DNA of 64,000 nt from Gammaproteobacteria bacterium (GTDB lineage: Bacteria > Pseudomonadota > Gammaproteobacteria > Burkholderiales > Gallionellaceae): positions 62,001 through 126,000 of the forward strand of contig JAHJBC010000009.1 of assembly GCA_018813765.1 (NCBI GenBank). Reading direction: 5' to 3'. The translations under genes and the position numbers were made by a program. The first letter of the stretch is position 1, and every line of letters begins with the position of its first letter. The notes below the pieces were generated by a model. The model did not search any database and was not told where the DNA came from. It saw only the letters and a program-made list of their open reading frames with translations. Below, in pieces: positions 36,057 through 47,392 of the stretch.

Positions 36057-37340
36057 TCAGCCCTGTATCAGCGCCAGCGACAGCGTCGGCCAGTAAGTGA
36101 TGATCAACACGGCCGCCAGCAGGATGGCGACAAACGGCAGCACGGCACGGAATATCTCCAGCATCGGCCGGTCGAAGCGGTACATGGAGATGAACAGGTT
36201 CATGCCCATGGGCGGCATCAGGTAGGCGATCTCCATGTTGGCGAGGAAGATGATGCCCAGGTGCACCGGGTGGATGCCGTAGCCCACGGCGATGGGCAGG
36301 ATCAGCGGCACCATGATCACCAGCGCCGAAAAGATGTCCAGCATCATGCCGAGCATGAGCAGGAAGATGTTCAGCAGCAGCAGGAAGGTGAAAGCGTTGT
36401 CCACATGGCTGCGGATGAAGTCGAACAGTTTGGCGGGTATCTCGGCGTCGAGCAGGTAGTTGGTGGAGGCCAGCGACATGCTGAGCACGATCAGGATGGC
36501 GCCGACCAGCACCATGGATTCGCGCATGATATTGGGCAGCTTGGTCCAGGTGATCTCGCGGTGGATGAGCACCTCGACGATGAACACGTAGATCGCCGTC
36601 ACCGCGGCCGCTTCGGACACGGCGAAGTAGCCGCTGTAGATGCCGCCGAGCACGATGAAGGGCAGCGGCAATTCCCAGCCCGCTTCGCGCACGGCCGCCA
36701 GCGCTTCGCGTCCGCTGAACGGTTCGTGTTTCGCCTGCGGGCCGCGCTTCTGGAACAGGCCATAGATCGACAGCATGACCACGATGAGCAGGCCGGGCAG
36801 GATGCCGGCCAGGAACAGGTCGCTGATCGAGACCGGCACGCCGATGTTGAGTTGCTGCGCCACCACGCCGTAGAGGATCAGCGGCAGCGAAGGCGCGAAC
36901 AGCAGGCCGATGCTGCCCGAGGTGGTGACCAATCCCAGACTGTAGCGTTCCGGATAGCCCGCCTGTTTGAGCGCCGGATACAGCATGCCGCCCAGCGCCA
37001 CGATGGTCACCCCGGATGCGCCGGTGAAAGCGGTGAACATGGCGCAGATCACCAGCGCCACCGCCGCCAGCCCGCCGGGCATCCAGCCGAAGAAAACATT
37101 GGTGATGCGCACCAGACGTTTGGGCGCATTCGATTCGGCCAGCAGGTAACCGGCGAAGGTGAACAGCGGGATGGCGAGCAGCACCGGCATCTCGGCCAGT
37201 CGGTAGACCTCGATGATGACGACGGTGAGGTCCACGCCGTCGAGCGCGAAGTTCGCCAACACGCTCGCCGCGATCACCGCGAACAACGGCGCGCCGAGCA
37301 GCACCATGAGAACCAGCAGGATGCCGATGGCAATCAACAT
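36057..37340 (-). CDS. dctM: TRAP transporter large membrane subunit DctM
   Basis: 427 residues, about 12 hydrophobic segments. It matches the DctM/SiaM large subunit of tripartite ATP-independent periplasmic transporters, including the LVMVLLGAPLFAVIA start and the FLLLLNIFLLMLGMMLDIFSALVIM region. It forms the sodium- or proton-coupled channel with DctQ. Gene order on the minus strand is dctP-dctQ-dctM. A 130-bp inverted repeat separates it from dctQ. The substrate, typically a carboxylate or other organic acid, is not shown by the sequence. Confidence 0.92.
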   Translation of the reverse strand: MLIAIGILLVLMVLLGAPLFAVIAASVLANFALDGVDLTVVIIEVYRLAEMPVLLAIPLFTFAGYLLAESNAPKRLVRITNVFFGWMPGGLAAVALVICAMFTAFTGASGVTIVALGGMLYPALKQAGYPERYSLGLVTTSGSIGLLFAPSLPLILYGVVAQQLNIGVPVSISDLFLAGILPGLLIVVMLSIYGLFQKRGPQAKHEPFSGREALAAVREAGWELPLPFIVLGGIYSGYFAVSEAAAVTAIYVFIVEVLIHREITWTKLPNIMRESMVLVGAILIVLSMSLASTNYLLDAEIPAKLFDFIRSHVDNAFTFLLLLNIFLLMLGMMLDIFSALVIMVPLILPIAVGYGIHPVHLGIIFLANMEIAYLMPPMGMNLFISMYRFDRPMLEIFRAVLPFVAILLAAVLIITYWPTLSLALIQG

Positions 37341-37356
37341 CTCAATAAACCTTCTC

Positions 37357-37488
37357 GTCCACGAAAGGCACGAAAAGCACGAAAAAAGAAATCTTGAGAT
37401 TCAAAGACGGTGAAATACACCACGGTTTGCGGTTGCCGGTCATTGCCTGTTTTTTCAGTCGTTCGTGTTTTTCGTGTATTTCGTGGAC
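37357..37488. repeat. Inverted repeat between dctQ and dctM
   Basis: GTCCACGAAAGGCACGAAAA at 37357 onward and TTTTCGTGTATTTCGTGGAC ending at 37488 are complementary arms, with AT-rich sequence between. It is another dispersed-repeat type in an operon gap. Confidence 0.7.
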
Positions 37489-37505
37489 AAACTGGTTCTG
37501 AATCA

Positions 37506-38021
37506 TCACTCGATCTCCTCGCGTCCGGCTGCTTGCAGCACATGGTGGCGCAGGCGCAGGGTGTAGCGCAGCGCGATCAGCGTGAAGCCCAGCGGCAGGA
37601 TGATTGCGGTGACCCACACCGGCAGCGTGCCGAAAGCCATCTCGCCCGATTCGCGCGCGCTTTGTATGAAGCGCAGTGACTGCCAGGCCAGCAGCAGGCA
37701 GACGGCCAGCGTGAACAGGTCGGTCACTGCCACCACGCCGGGCTTGACTCGTTTGGGCAGCCAGCGCGCGAGCGCGTCGACGTGGATGTGCTTGCCTTCA
37801 CGGCTGGCGGCGATGGCGCCGAGGAACGCCACCCACAGCACCAGCAGGCGCAGCATCTGGTCGGCGCCGAAGATGCTGATGTCGAAGAAGTTGCGGAAGA
37901 ATATCTGCGCGGCGGCCAGCCCCACCATCAGCGCCAGCATGAAGATGAGCAGCGCGTTTTCGGTCCAGGTGACGATCCCGATCAGGCGCGCCAGCGCGGG
38001 GGGCAGGTTGCGGGTGTGCAT
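37506..38021 (-). CDS. dctQ: TRAP transporter small membrane subunit DctQ
   Basis: 171 residues with four hydrophobic segments in the expected DctQ layout (TENALLIFMLALMVGLAAAQIF near 15-38, then LLVLWVAFLGAIAASREGKHI). It pairs with DctM in the membrane. It begins three bases after dctP ends on the same strand. A DctQ-DctM gap with a repeat means the two are not fused, as they are in some TRAP systems. Confidence 0.9.
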   Translation of the reverse strand: MHTRNLPPALARLIGIVTWTENALLIFMLALMVGLAAAQIFFRNFFDISIFGADQMLRLLVLWVAFLGAIAASREGKHIHVDALARWLPKRVKPGVVAVTDLFTLAVCLLLAWQSLRFIQSARESGEMAFGTLPVWVTAIILPLGFTLIALRYTLRLRHHVLQAAGREEIE

Positions 38022-38024
38022 GGT

Positions 38025-39038
38025 TCAGCGGGCGGGTTTGCGTTTGCGGAAGGTTTCCAGGTGGCCGCGCAGTTCTTTGACCATCTCGGCGGAGTAAACG
38101 CCTTTGCCGCCCAGTTGCTGTATGGTCTGGTCGGCGGCTGCGCGCAGTTTGCTCACTTCATCCGGCGGCAGCGTGACGAACACGATGCCCTGTTTGCGCA
38201 GTGCGTCGCGCGCGGCGTTGTCGTCGATGCGCGTCTGCCTGTCCATGGTTGCATACACGCGCTGCATCACCTCGCGCACCACAGCCTGGTCCGCCGCAGC
38301 GATCTTGTCATAGGCCTTTTTGTCTACGGCCAGAGCGCCGAAGATGGACATGGTGGGCATGTCGGTCAGGTATTTAACTTTGGTATGCCACTGCAGCGCG
38401 ATGGCGCCGGTGGCGGTCGCGCCGATGGTGGTGATGAGTCCGGTCTGCAGGCCGGTTAGCACGTCGGTGAGCGGTAGCGGCAGCGAGGGCGCACCCAGCG
38501 TCTCGAACATCGAACGGCTGATGTCGTCGCCTTCCGGCACCCAGATCTTCTGGTTCTTCAGGTCGTCCACGCGCTGCAACTGCGAGCTCGACAGCAGATA
38601 GGCGAAGCCGCCGTCGGTGATGCCGAAGGTCATGAAGCCGTTGGCTTCGAGGCCCTGCGCGATCTTTTTGTCCATGAGAGAGCGCACATAATCGAGCTCG
38701 TCGTAGGAGCGGAACAGCATCGGCAGGCTGTATACCTGCGCGTCGCGATAGATCTCGGCCAGCGCGCCGCCGGTGAGTGCTCCGCCCTGTAATTGTCCGG
38801 CGCGTATCTTGCGCAGCACCACGCGGTCGCTGCCCATGCTGCCGCCCGGATAGAGTTTGATGGTCACGCGGCCTGCGCTGCGTTTGTCGATCTCTTCCGC
38901 GCCTTTGCGCAGTTCCTGCATCCACATCGAACCGTCCGGCGCTAGCGTGGCGATCTTGAGGGGGAGGGCGGAAGCCGGGCCGCAGGTTAAGGCCAACAGG
39001 GCGGCAATGAACATTGAAAACAGTGAACGCATTTCCAT
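38025..39038 (-). CDS. dctP: TRAP transporter substrate-binding protein DctP
   Basis: 337 residues with a signal peptide (cleavage after GPASA near residue 24), so it is periplasmic. The body ([62 protein letters not shown]) is that of the DctP/TAXI-like solute receptor family. An Arg in the binding cleft, which ligates the carboxylate in the family, is not assigned here. It is preceded by the TatT-like lipoprotein gene with a REP doublet between. Confidence 0.92.
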   Translation of the reverse strand: MEMRSLFSMFIAALLALTCGPASALPLKIATLAPDGSMWMQELRKGAEEIDKRSAGRVTIKLYPGGSMGSDRVVLRKIRAGQLQGGALTGGALAEIYRDAQVYSLPMLFRSYDELDYVRSLMDKKIAQGLEANGFMTFGITDGGFAYLLSSSQLQRVDDLKNQKIWVPEGDDISRSMFETLGAPSLPLPLTDVLTGLQTGLITTIGATATGAIALQWHTKVKYLTDMPTMSIFGALAVDKKAYDKIAAADQAVVREVMQRVYATMDRQTRIDDNAARDALRKQGIVFVTLPPDEVSKLRAAADQTIQQLGGKGVYSAEMVKELRGHLETFRKRKPAR

Positions 39039-39089
39039 TCCTTATTTTTTCTTCCCCATGCAGGGAAGCGCAGATCGTCCAATTACATA

Positions 39090-39148
39090 TTGTAGGAGCC
39101 AGCTTGCTGGCGATTTCCAGACCTTCGCCAGCAAGCTGGCTCCTACAA
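39090..39148. repeat. REP doublet (TGTAGGAGC type) between tatT and dctP
   Basis: Two perfect 24-bp arms (39090-39113 and 39125-39148) in inverted orientation around an 11-nt loop. Same family as 13001-13056. Confidence 0.85.
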
Positions 39149-39164
39149 TAAATCCGTTGCGGTG

Positions 39165-40019
39165 CTAGAAATAACTCTCGGCGCTATCCAGCAATTCCTT
39201 CGCCTGCCGCTTCGCCAGCACGTTGCTAAGCGTCAGCCCCGGTTCCGTCGCATCCGCAGCCAGCACTTCCTGCAGCAGGCGGTCATGCAGTTCGCGGTCA
39301 TAGATGCCGCGCGCATAACGGCGCGCGTATTCTACCTTTGCCATCAGGTCGCGCCCTTGGGAAAGCTGGATGGCGCGCTCGAAATGTGCGCGGCCTTCCT
39401 CGGGTTTGCCGCCCAGTGCGGGTGGCAGCAAGGTGGCGAACACGCCCAGGTACAGGTGGCCTTCGCCGTGGCTGTAGCTTTCGTCCAGTTCGACCGCGCG
39501 CGACATTGCGGCCTTTACCTTGGCCAGGTCGGCGATGGCGTTCCAGTCGCTGCTGTTCACTTGTATCCAGCCGGCCCAGGATGACGCACTGGCATACAGC
39601 AGCGGCACTTCTTCTTTTTTCAGTCCGGCGATGGCGACGGTGAATCCGTCGTAGGGTCTGGCCAGCAGGTCGCACAGTTTCGTATCATGGACACACAGCG
39701 CACGGTCGCTGTAGTCGCGCGCCCGGCTCGCCAGCCGTTTGGCGCGCGCGGGTTCCTTCACGAAGGCCGCCGCATAGGCGCCATACAGTTTGCTGCCCGC
39801 CAGCAGCATGTTCTCGTTCTTCGGATCGCCTTCGATGAGGCTGTCGACTAACAACAGGTAGGAGGGCATGCCGGCCTGCACCGTCTCGGGGTCGTCCTGA
39901 TTGAGGATGGCGCTGGACAGGTTGTCGGCCAGTTTGCCGGTGGCCGAGGAGACTATGCTGGCGCAGCCATTCAGCGCCAGCAGGCCGAGCAAGGGGAGAA
40001 ACAGTCGAAGCAGACGCAT
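39165..40019 (-). CDS. TatT-type TRAP-associated TPR lipoprotein
   Basis: 284 residues. A lipobox LNGC with Cys19 follows a hydrophobic leader. The rest is all-helical with TPR-like periods, and the sequence (LADNLSSAILNQDDPETVQAGMPSYLLLVDSLIEG) matches the TatT (T component) family linked to TRAP transporters. In Treponema the equivalent protein binds its TRAP receptor and is thought to handle hydrophobic ligands. It is the first gene on the minus strand of this TRAP cluster. Divergent spacing to the next plus-strand gene is 185 bases. Confidence 0.85.
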   Translation of the reverse strand: MRLLRLFLPLLGLLALNGCASIVSSATGKLADNLSSAILNQDDPETVQAGMPSYLLLVDSLIEGDPKNENMLLAGSKLYGAYAAAFVKEPARAKRLASRARDYSDRALCVHDTKLCDLLARPYDGFTVAIAGLKKEEVPLLYASASSWAGWIQVNSSDWNAIADLAKVKAAMSRAVELDESYSHGEGHLYLGVFATLLPPALGGKPEEGRAHFERAIQLSQGRDLMAKVEYARRYARGIYDRELHDRLLQEVLAADATEPGLTLSNVLAKRQAKELLDSAESYF

Positions 40020-40204
40020 GGTCGAGAAATGGCGGGATCAAAAAAGTGGTCGCATTCTGCTTGGTTTATGACGCAAGCTCAACCCGGTGTCATTTGCCTG
40101 CAACAAGGGATTATGAATTTCTGTTTTGACGAACAGCTCCGGGCAGTGAACAATGGCGCACCCGTTCAGCAAGCTCAGGCAGCAGCGCCCGAAAAAACAG
40201 ACAC

Positions 40205-40555
40205 ATGGCCAAGGACCCGACCGATCGCAGCACCGTCGATTTCATTGCGCCCGCATTGCACGTGACTTGCGGTCAGGTATTGATGGACCGGCAGCGACAT
40301 ATCGCGATCGTGGCGAAACGGGGACGCGACTGTGCGCATCTGGTGCGTGTGAAGTCGGGTGTGCTGCGGCTGACCAGGCACAGCGCCGGGGAACTGGTGG
40401 AGGATTGGTCGGATGCGGATTATCCGTTCGAGCGCGCTTTGAGCAAACTGCTCGAACTGGGCAAACAGCACGGCATCACCGATGCGGCACGTGCCGCACT
40501 GGAAAAGCTGGACAGAACGGGACGCGAGCCGGTACAGCATCGCTTGTTCGGGTAA
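40205..40555 (+). CDS. Hypothetical protein
   Basis: 116 residues, no recognised domain. It is hydrophilic, without signal peptide or membrane helix, and has one Cys in each of two places (VTCGQ, DCAHL). It starts 185 bases from the divergent tatT gene and ends 161 bases before glgB. The C-terminal half is helical (PFERALSKLLELGKQHGI). There is no operon partner. Confidence 0.5.
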   Translation: MAKDPTDRSTVDFIAPALHVTCGQVLMDRQRHIAIVAKRGRDCAHLVRVKSGVLRLTRHSAGELVEDWSDADYPFERALSKLLELGKQHGITDAARAALEKLDRTGREPVQHRLFG

Positions 40556-40716
40556 CCGGCTTGCTATGCCGGGTCATTTCGCACCCACACCATGTACAGG
40601 GGGATAATCTTCACCCGCCGGACGTCAGGTGTATTGTCTGTTACAGATTGATTATCTTTTGATTTACGATTGCCCGCCCAGTACTAACAGGCTATATTGC
40701 GGCACAGGAGCAATGA

Positions 40717-42888
40717 ATGCCAAGCGATACTCAGAACAAGCGCTCCATCCTTGAAGCGCGTCACCATGACCCCTTTGCCTATCTGGGGTTGCATCAGAAC
40801 AAGTCCGGTTGGGTTCTGCGGGTCTATCAACCCCATGCGACAGAGATATCGGTATTTGACGGCGCGAACTGGCTACCGCTGCAACGCGGCCGGGCCGATG
40901 GTTTCTTTCTTTGGCAGGGAAAGGCGCGCCTGCCGGTGCCGTGCCTGCTGCGGCTGAATTTCTACAATCACCTCATCGAGGTGCATGACCCCTATAGCTT
41001 CGGCAGCAGCATCACCGATCACGATCTCTATCTTTTCTCCGAGGGCAGGCTGGAACAGGCCTACCGCATGCTCGGCGCGCACCACATGGAATGCGAAAGC
41101 GTGTGGGGCGTGCGCTTCGCGGTGTGGGCGCCGAACGCGGAACGCGTCAGCGTGGTCGGCGATTTCAACGGCTGGGACGGGCGCGTCAATCCCATGCGCG
41201 CACTCGGCAGCACCGGGGTGTGGGAACTGTTCGTGCCGGACATCGGGCTGGGCGAGTTCTACAAGTACGAGATACGCAACCGCCAGAGCGGCGACGTTTT
41301 CGTCAAGACCGACCCGTACGGGTTGAGCTTCGAGATGCGCCCCGGCACGGCCTCGCGCGTGTCGGTGCTGGACGGTTATCAATGGCGCGATGCGGCCTGG
41401 CAGGAGCAGCGCGCGACTCGCGACTGGCTGCACCAGCCATTGAACGTATACGAAATTCATGCCGGTTCCTGGAAGCGCCATTGGGACGGGCGTTTCTATA
41501 ATTTCCGCGAACTGGCCGACAGTCTGGTGCCCTATGCGCAGGAGATGGGCTTCACCCACATCGAGTTGATGCCGATCAGCGAACATCCGCTGGATGAATC
41601 CTGGGGCTACCAGACCACGGGGTATTTCGGTGTCACCAGCCGCTACGGCACACCGGACGATTTCAGGTATTTCGTCGATGCCTGCCATGTCGTCGGCATC
41701 GGCGTGATTCTCGACTGGGTGCCCGCGCATTTCCCCAAGGATAGCTGGGCGCTGGCGCGTTTCGACGGCACCGCGCTGTACGAACACGAAGACCCGCGCC
41801 TGGGCGAGCATCAGGACTGGGGCACGCTGATCTTCAATTACGGCCGCAACGAGGTACGCAACTTCCTGCTCGCCAACGCGCATTTCTGGCTCTCCGAGTT
41901 CCACATCGACGGCCTGCGCGTGGACGCTGTGGCGTCCATGCTGTATCTGGACTATTCGCGCAAGGCGGGCGAATGGTTGCCGAACAAGTTCGGCGGCCGC
42001 GAGAACATCGAGGCGGTGGATTTCCTGCGCGAGCTGAACGTGATGACGCACGAGCGCTTCCCCGGCACGCTCACGCTGGCCGAAGAATCGACTTCCTGGC
42101 CGATGATCTCGCGCCCGACCTATCTGGGCGGCATGGGTTTCAGCATGAAATGGAACATGGGCTGGATGAACGATACGCTGGCCTATATCGAGCATGATCC
42201 GGTGCACCGGCGCTACTACCATAACCAGCTCACCTTCGGCCAGCTCTACAACTACACCGAGAACTTCATGCTGCCGTTCTCGCACGATGAAGTGGTGCAT
42301 GGCAAACGCTCGCTGCTCGACAAGATGCCGGGCGATCCCTGGCAGAAGTTCGCCAACATGCGCCTGTTGCTGACTTACCAGATGACCTATCCGGGCAAGA
42401 AACTCAATTTCATGGGCAACGAGTTCGCGCAGGGGCACGAGTGGAAGGTCGGCACCGAGCTGGACTGGTACCTGCTCGGGCGCAGCGAGCACAATGGCGT
42501 GCGGTCGCTGTTGCGCGACCTCGGGCATTTGTATGCCGCTTCTCCCGCACTGCATGAACTGGATTTTTCGCCGGAGGGTTTCGCCTGGCTGGAATGCAAC
42601 GATGCCGACCAGTCGGTGCTGAGCTTTCGCCGCATCGCACGCGACGGTTCCTGCGTGGTGGTGCTGCTCAACTTCACGCCGGTGCCGCGCCCCGGCTATC
42701 GCGTCGGCGTGCGCCACAAGGGCTGCTACCGTGAGATATTCAACAGCGATTCGCACTACTACGGCGGTTCGAACATGGGCAACGGCCTCGGCCTCGCCAC
42801 TGAGGACATCTCGTGGAACGGCGAGTTGCAGTCGCTGCAATTGACCCTGCCGCCGCTGGCCGGGATCGTTCTGCAAAGACAGGGTTGA
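40717..42888 (+). CDS. glgB: 1,4-alpha-glucan branching enzyme
   Basis: 723 residues. The N-terminal CBM48 domain ([20 protein letters not shown]) precedes a GH13 barrel with [14 protein letters not shown] (nucleophile Asp), LAEESTSWP (Glu) and [10 protein letters not shown] (Asp). It introduces alpha-1,6 branches into glycogen. It is the first gene of a long glycogen cluster; pgi begins 22 bases after its stop. An ATG 40717 start fits the family. Confidence 0.96.
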   Translation: MPSDTQNKRSILEARHHDPFAYLGLHQNKSGWVLRVYQPHATEISVFDGANWLPLQRGRADGFFLWQGKARLPVPCLLRLNFYNHLIEVHDPYSFGSSITDHDLYLFSEGRLEQAYRMLGAHHMECESVWGVRFAVWAPNAERVSVVGDFNGWDGRVNPMRALGSTGVWELFVPDIGLGEFYKYEIRNRQSGDVFVKTDPYGLSFEMRPGTASRVSVLDGYQWRDAAWQEQRATRDWLHQPLNVYEIHAGSWKRHWDGRFYNFRELADSLVPYAQEMGFTHIELMPISEHPLDESWGYQTTGYFGVTSRYGTPDDFRYFVDACHVVGIGVILDWVPAHFPKDSWALARFDGTALYEHEDPRLGEHQDWGTLIFNYGRNEVRNFLLANAHFWLSEFHIDGLRVDAVASMLYLDYSRKAGEWLPNKFGGRENIEAVDFLRELNVMTHERFPGTLTLAEESTSWPMISRPTYLGGMGFSMKWNMGWMNDTLAYIEHDPVHRRYYHNQLTFGQLYNYTENFMLPFSHDEVVHGKRSLLDKMPGDPWQKFANMRLLLTYQMTYPGKKLNFMGNEFAQGHEWKVGTELDWYLLGRSEHNGVRSLLRDLGHLYAASPALHELDFSPEGFAWLECNDADQSVLSFRRIARDGSCVVVLLNFTPVPRPGYRVGVRHKGCYREIFNSDSHYYGGSNMGNGLGLATEDISWNGELQSLQLTLPPLAGIVLQRQG

Positions 42889-42910
42889 TTTGGATAAAGA
42901 CAGGCTCGCT

Positions 42911-44557
42911 ATGTCCGCATTGACACAATCCACTGCCTGGCAGGCCCTGCTTGCCCACCATGCCGCCAGCGGGCGGCTGGCGATGCGCGACCTGTTCGCC
43001 GCCGATGGCTCGCGCTTCGATCGCTTCTCGCTGCGTCTCGACGACCTGCTGCTCGACTATTCCAAGAATATCGTCACCGACGAAACGCTGGCGCTGCTGT
43101 TCGCGCTGGCGCGACAGGCGAAGGTGGAGGAGTGGCGCGAGCGCATGTTCGCGGGCGAGAAGATCAATCGCACCGAAGGGCGTGCGGTACTGCATACCGC
43201 TCTGCGTGCGGCGATTAATCCGCGTCATCCGCCGATCAAGGTCGACGGGCACGATGTATTGCCCGGCGTGCGCAGCGTGATGCAGAAGATGCGCGTCTTC
43301 TGCGACAGCGTGCGCAGCGGTAGCTGGCAGGGATATACCGGCAAGCCCATCACCGACGTGGTCAACATCGGCATCGGCGGTTCCTATCTCGGTCCGCTGA
43401 TGGTGTGCCGCGCGCTGCAACCCTATGCCGACAGGGTGAGGGTGCATTTCGTCTCCAACGTGGACGGCACCGATCTGGCGGAGAAGCTGGCGCTACTGGA
43501 TCCCGAGAGCACGCTGTTCGTGATCGCCTCCAAGACCTTCACCACGCAGGAAACGCTGATGAACGCGCGTTCGGCGCGCGACTGGTTCCTGCGCAGCGCG
43601 TGCGACGAGAGGCATATCGCGAAACATTTCGTGGCGCTGTCCACCAACACTTCGGCGGTCGCGGCTTTCGGCATCGACACGGCGAACATGTTCGAGTTCT
43701 CCGACTGGGTGGGCGGGCGTTATTCGTTATGGTCGGCGATAGGATTCGCCATCGCGCTGGCTGTGGGCATGGACGCCTTCGAGGAGTTGCTGCGTGGCGG
43801 CTACGAGATGGACGAGCATTTCCGCAGCGCGCCGCTGGAGCGCAATATGCCGGTGGTGCTGGCCATGCTCGGTGTGTGGTACCGCAATTTCTTCGGCGCG
43901 GCGACCTTCGCCCTGCTGCCGTACGACCAGACGCTGGAACACTTCACCGCCTATTTCCAGCAGGCGGACATGGAGAGCAACGGCAAACGGGTGGATCGCG
44001 ACGGCAATGCCGTGGACTACGCGACCGGACCGGTGCTGTGGGGCGGCACCGGCACCAACGGCCAGCATGCCTATTACCAGCTCATCCATCAGGGTACGCA
44101 AATGGTGCCGGCGGATTTCATCGCGCCGCTGCACAGTCAGCATCCGCTGGGCGAGCACCACGAGACCTTGCTGTCCAACTTCTTCGCGCAGACCGAGGCG
44201 CTGATGCGCGGCAAGACCGCAGACGAGGCGCGCGCCGAGATGCAGGCAGCGGGCATGGATGAAATGTCCATTGCGGAATTGCTGCCGCACAAGGTGTTCG
44301 AGGGCAACCGGCCGACCAATTCCATCCTGTTCGACAAGCTGACGCCGCGCACGCTGGGGCGGCTGATCGCGCTGTACGAGCACAAGATCTTCGTGCAGGG
44401 CATCGTGTGGAACATCAATTCATTCGACCAATGGGGCGTGGAGCTGGGCAAGCAACTGGCTGCGCACATCCAGGCGGAACTGCGCAGCGGTGCGAAGAGC
44501 ACGACGCACGATGCTTCCACCAATGGTTTGATCGATCATTACAACGCGCACAAATGA
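42911..44557 (+). CDS. pgi: Glucose-6-phosphate isomerase
   Basis: 548 residues from ATG 42911; a TTG at 42890 gives a short extra leader and is less likely. Family signatures are visible: [15 protein letters not shown] and [15 protein letters not shown], and the C-terminal [12 protein letters not shown] with the catalytic Lys. It interconverts glucose-6-phosphate and fructose-6-phosphate, so it links glycogen to glycolysis. It is co-transcribed with glgA, whose start overlaps the pgi stop by four bases. Confidence 0.95.
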   Translation: MSALTQSTAWQALLAHHAASGRLAMRDLFAADGSRFDRFSLRLDDLLLDYSKNIVTDETLALLFALARQAKVEEWRERMFAGEKINRTEGRAVLHTALRAAINPRHPPIKVDGHDVLPGVRSVMQKMRVFCDSVRSGSWQGYTGKPITDVVNIGIGGSYLGPLMVCRALQPYADRVRVHFVSNVDGTDLAEKLALLDPESTLFVIASKTFTTQETLMNARSARDWFLRSACDERHIAKHFVALSTNTSAVAAFGIDTANMFEFSDWVGGRYSLWSAIGFAIALAVGMDAFEELLRGGYEMDEHFRSAPLERNMPVVLAMLGVWYRNFFGAATFALLPYDQTLEHFTAYFQQADMESNGKRVDRDGNAVDYATGPVLWGGTGTNGQHAYYQLIHQGTQMVPADFIAPLHSQHPLGEHHETLLSNFFAQTEALMRGKTADEARAEMQAAGMDEMSIAELLPHKVFEGNRPTNSILFDKLTPRTLGRLIALYEHKIFVQGIVWNINSFDQWGVELGKQLAAHIQAELRSGAKSTTHDASTNGLIDHYNAHK

Positions 44558-45984
44558 AGATACTGTTCGTCACCTCCGAAGTCCATCCGCTGCTCAAGAC
44601 CGGCGGGCTCGCCGATGTCAGCGCTTCGCTGCCGGCCGCCCTGCAAGGGCTGGGTGAGGATGTGCGTTTGCTGATCCCCGGTTACAGCCAGGTGCTGGAC
44701 AAGCTGGAGAGCAAGCGCACGGTCGCCACGTTCGGCGTATTCTCCGGCCAGCCCGAAGTGAGATTGCTGAGCGCGAAGATGCCGCAGACCGGTGTGCCGG
44801 TATACGTGCTGGATGCACCGCTGTATTTCTGCCGCGTGGCTGGGCCGTATCAATATGAGCTGGGCGGCGACTGGCCGGATAATGCGATGCGTTTCGGCAT
44901 GCTGTCCAAGGTCGCGGCCATGCTGGGCAGCGCGTCGTCGCCTATCGGCTGGCAGGCCGACATCGTGCATTGCAACGACTGGCAGAGCGGGCTGGCACCC
45001 GCCTACCTGCAGTTGACGCAGGCGGCACATGCGAAGAGTGTGATGACCATCCACAACATGGCGTTCCAGGGCAACTTCGACAGCAATTGGTTGAAGCCGC
45101 TGGATCTGCCGCAATCCTGTTTCGACATGCATGGGGTGGAGTTCCACGGACAACTGTCGTTCCTGAAGGCGGGTTTGCATTACGCCGACCGCATCGTGAC
45201 GGTGAGTCCGACTTATGCACGCGAGATACAGACCACCGAGATGGGTTACGGGTTACAGGGGCTGCTGGCGGTACGCAATGGCGATGTCAGCGGGATATTG
45301 AACGGCATCGACGAGGACGAGTGGGACCCGGCGACCGATCCGCACCTGACCGCGCATTACGACGTCGGCGACCTTGCGCCCAAGGCTGAAGGCAAGCGCG
45401 CGCTGCAACAGCGACTCGGGCTGGAGGTGAATGCGCAATCGCCATTGCTGGGCGTGGTGAGCCGCCTCACCTACCAGAAGGGGCTGGACATGCTGCTGGA
45501 ATGCCTGCCGAAGCTGCTGGACGGCGGCGCGCAACTGGTGGTGCTGGGCAGCGGCGAGGCCGACCTGGAGAAGCGCTATCTGCAACTGGCGGAGCGTTAT
45601 CCGGGCCGCGTGTCGGTGACGGTGCGTTTCGACGAGGCGCTGTCGCACCAGATCATGGCGGGTGCGGATATCTTTTTGATGCCGTCGCGTTTCGAGCCTT
45701 GCGGGCTGAACCAGATGTACGGCATGCGTTACGGCACGCCGCCGGTTGTGCGGCGCACGGGCGGTCTGGCCGATTCGGTCGCCGATGCCAGCCTGCCGGA
45801 TGGCACCGGTTTCGTTTTCGACGAGGCGGATGCGGCCATGCTGTATCGCGTCATCGAGAGCGCGATCGGAAGTTATCGCGACAAAAAACAGTTTGAGCGT
45901 ATCCAGCTCAACGGCATGCGCCGCGATGTCGGCTGGCGCAGCAGCGCACAACAATATCGCGATCTGTACCGGATGATCGTATAG
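44554..45984 (+). CDS. glgA: Glycogen synthase
   Basis: 476 residues from ATG 44554, which overlaps the pgi stop (ATGA). The ADP-glucose-binding motif KTGGLADV is at the N-terminus ([17 protein letters not shown]). The GT5 C-terminal half has [30 protein letters not shown], where the Glu is catalytic. It elongates alpha-1,4-glucan from ADP-glucose made by GlgC, the next gene. Confidence 0.96.
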   Translation: MKILFVTSEVHPLLKTGGLADVSASLPAALQGLGEDVRLLIPGYSQVLDKLESKRTVATFGVFSGQPEVRLLSAKMPQTGVPVYVLDAPLYFCRVAGPYQYELGGDWPDNAMRFGMLSKVAAMLGSASSPIGWQADIVHCNDWQSGLAPAYLQLTQAAHAKSVMTIHNMAFQGNFDSNWLKPLDLPQSCFDMHGVEFHGQLSFLKAGLHYADRIVTVSPTYAREIQTTEMGYGLQGLLAVRNGDVSGILNGIDEDEWDPATDPHLTAHYDVGDLAPKAEGKRALQQRLGLEVNAQSPLLGVVSRLTYQKGLDMLLECLPKLLDGGAQLVVLGSGEADLEKRYLQLAERYPGRVSVTVRFDEALSHQIMAGADIFLMPSRFEPCGLNQMYGMRYGTPPVVRRTGGLADSVADASLPDGTGFVFDEADAAMLYRVIESAIGSYRDKKQFERIQLNGMRRDVGWRSSAQQYRDLYRMIV

Positions 45985-46075
45985 AGGGGCTCCGGGGGGA
46001 GTTATGGCGGGCCGGGGTGGAACCCGGCGGAGAATCCGGGCTTAAACCGGCCATAGATAAATGGGGAGACAGAAA

Positions 46076-47359
46076 ATGGTACAAGACATGCGTTCACCAC
46101 GTTTCATCAGCGCACTGACCAAGAACACGGTGGCACTGGTGCTGGCCGGCGGCCGCGGCAGCCGCCTGCACAACCTGACCGACTGGAACGCCAAGCCGGC
46201 GGTGCAGTTCGGTGGCAAGTTCCGCATCATCGATTTCCCGCTGTCGAACTGCATCAACTCTGGCATCCGTCGTGTCGGTGTGGTGACACAGTACAAGGCG
46301 CACAGCCTGATCGAGCATATCCAGAAGGGCTGGGGTTTCCTGCGCGGCGAGTTCAACGAGTTCGTGGCATTGCTGCCCGCGCAACAGCGCATCCAGGAGG
46401 AGTGGTATCGCGGCACGGCGGACGCAGTGTTCCAGAACATCGACATCCTGCGCGGCTACAATCCGGAATACATCGTCATCCTCGCGGGCGACCATATCTA
46501 CAAGATGGACTACGGCGAGATGCTGGCCTACCACGTGAGCAGCGAAGCAGACATGACGGTGGGTTGCATCGAGGTGCCGGTGGAGGAGGCTTCGGCGTTC
46601 GGCGTGATGACGGTGGACGATCAGGATCGCATCGTCAAATTCTCCGAGAAGCCGGCGAATCCGCCCGAGATCCCGGGCAAGCCCGGTCGTGCGCTGGCCA
46701 GTATGGGCATCTATGTGTTCAATGCACGCTTCCTGTACGAACAGTTGATCCGCGATGCCGACACCAAGAAGTCGTCGCACGATTTCGGCCACGACCTCAT
46801 CCCCTACCTGATCGACCGCTACCGCGTGTGCGCGCACCGTTTCGAGAAGAGTTGTGTCGGCGTAGTCAACGGCGGTCAGGCCTACTGGCGCGATGTGGGA
46901 ACCATTGATGCCTACTGGCAGGCCAACATGGAGATGGTCAGCGTGGTGCCCGACCTCGATCTGTACGACAAGACCTGGCCGATCTGGACCTATCAGGAAC
47001 AATTGCCGCCGGCCAAGTTTGTGTTCAACGACGACGACAGGCGCGGTACCGCGATCGATTCCATGGTGTCCGGCGGCTGTATCATCAGCGGCGCAAAGGT
47101 GCACCATTCGCTGCTGTTCTCCGATATCCGCGTGGGCGAGCGTAGCGAGATCACCGATTCGGTGATCCTGTCCGGTGCGCGCATCGGCGCGGACGTGAAA
47201 TTGAACAAGGTGGTGCTCGACAACAATTGCGTGATTCCGGACGGGATGCAGATAGGCTACGACCGCGAGGAGGATGCCCACCGCTTCCATGTGTCGCCCG
47301 GCGGCGTTACGCTGGTGACGCCGGACATGCTGGGCCAGTCCATCCATCACATACGATGA
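46076..47359 (+). CDS. glgC: Glucose-1-phosphate adenylyltransferase
   Basis: 427 residues from ATG 46076, because GGGGAG lies seven bases before it; an upstream ATG at 46061 is possible. The nucleotidyltransferase start [11 protein letters not shown] and [12 protein letters not shown] are clear, and a left-handed beta-helix ([20 protein letters not shown]) forms the C-terminal part. It makes ADP-glucose and is normally regulated by glycolytic metabolites. It is the key control step of glycogen synthesis. Confidence 0.95.
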   Translation: MVQDMRSPRFISALTKNTVALVLAGGRGSRLHNLTDWNAKPAVQFGGKFRIIDFPLSNCINSGIRRVGVVTQYKAHSLIEHIQKGWGFLRGEFNEFVALLPAQQRIQEEWYRGTADAVFQNIDILRGYNPEYIVILAGDHIYKMDYGEMLAYHVSSEADMTVGCIEVPVEEASAFGVMTVDDQDRIVKFSEKPANPPEIPGKPGRALASMGIYVFNARFLYEQLIRDADTKKSSHDFGHDLIPYLIDRYRVCAHRFEKSCVGVVNGGQAYWRDVGTIDAYWQANMEMVSVVPDLDLYDKTWPIWTYQEQLPPAKFVFNDDDRRGTAIDSMVSGGCIISGAKVHHSLLFSDIRVGERSEITDSVILSGARIGADVKLNKVVLDNNCVIPDGMQIGYDREEDAHRFHVSPGGVTLVTPDMLGQSIHHIR

Positions 47360-47392
47360 ATCCATATACGGGAAAGACTTTCGAAAGCAATC

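Noticed and set aside
35937-37397. Plus-strand frame rich in His, Gln and Asp
   Set aside because: Antisense of dctM; the composition is the mirror of a hydrophobic membrane protein.
40873-42933. Long minus-strand frame opposite glgB
   Set aside because: Same reason: the plus strand encodes a textbook branching enzyme.
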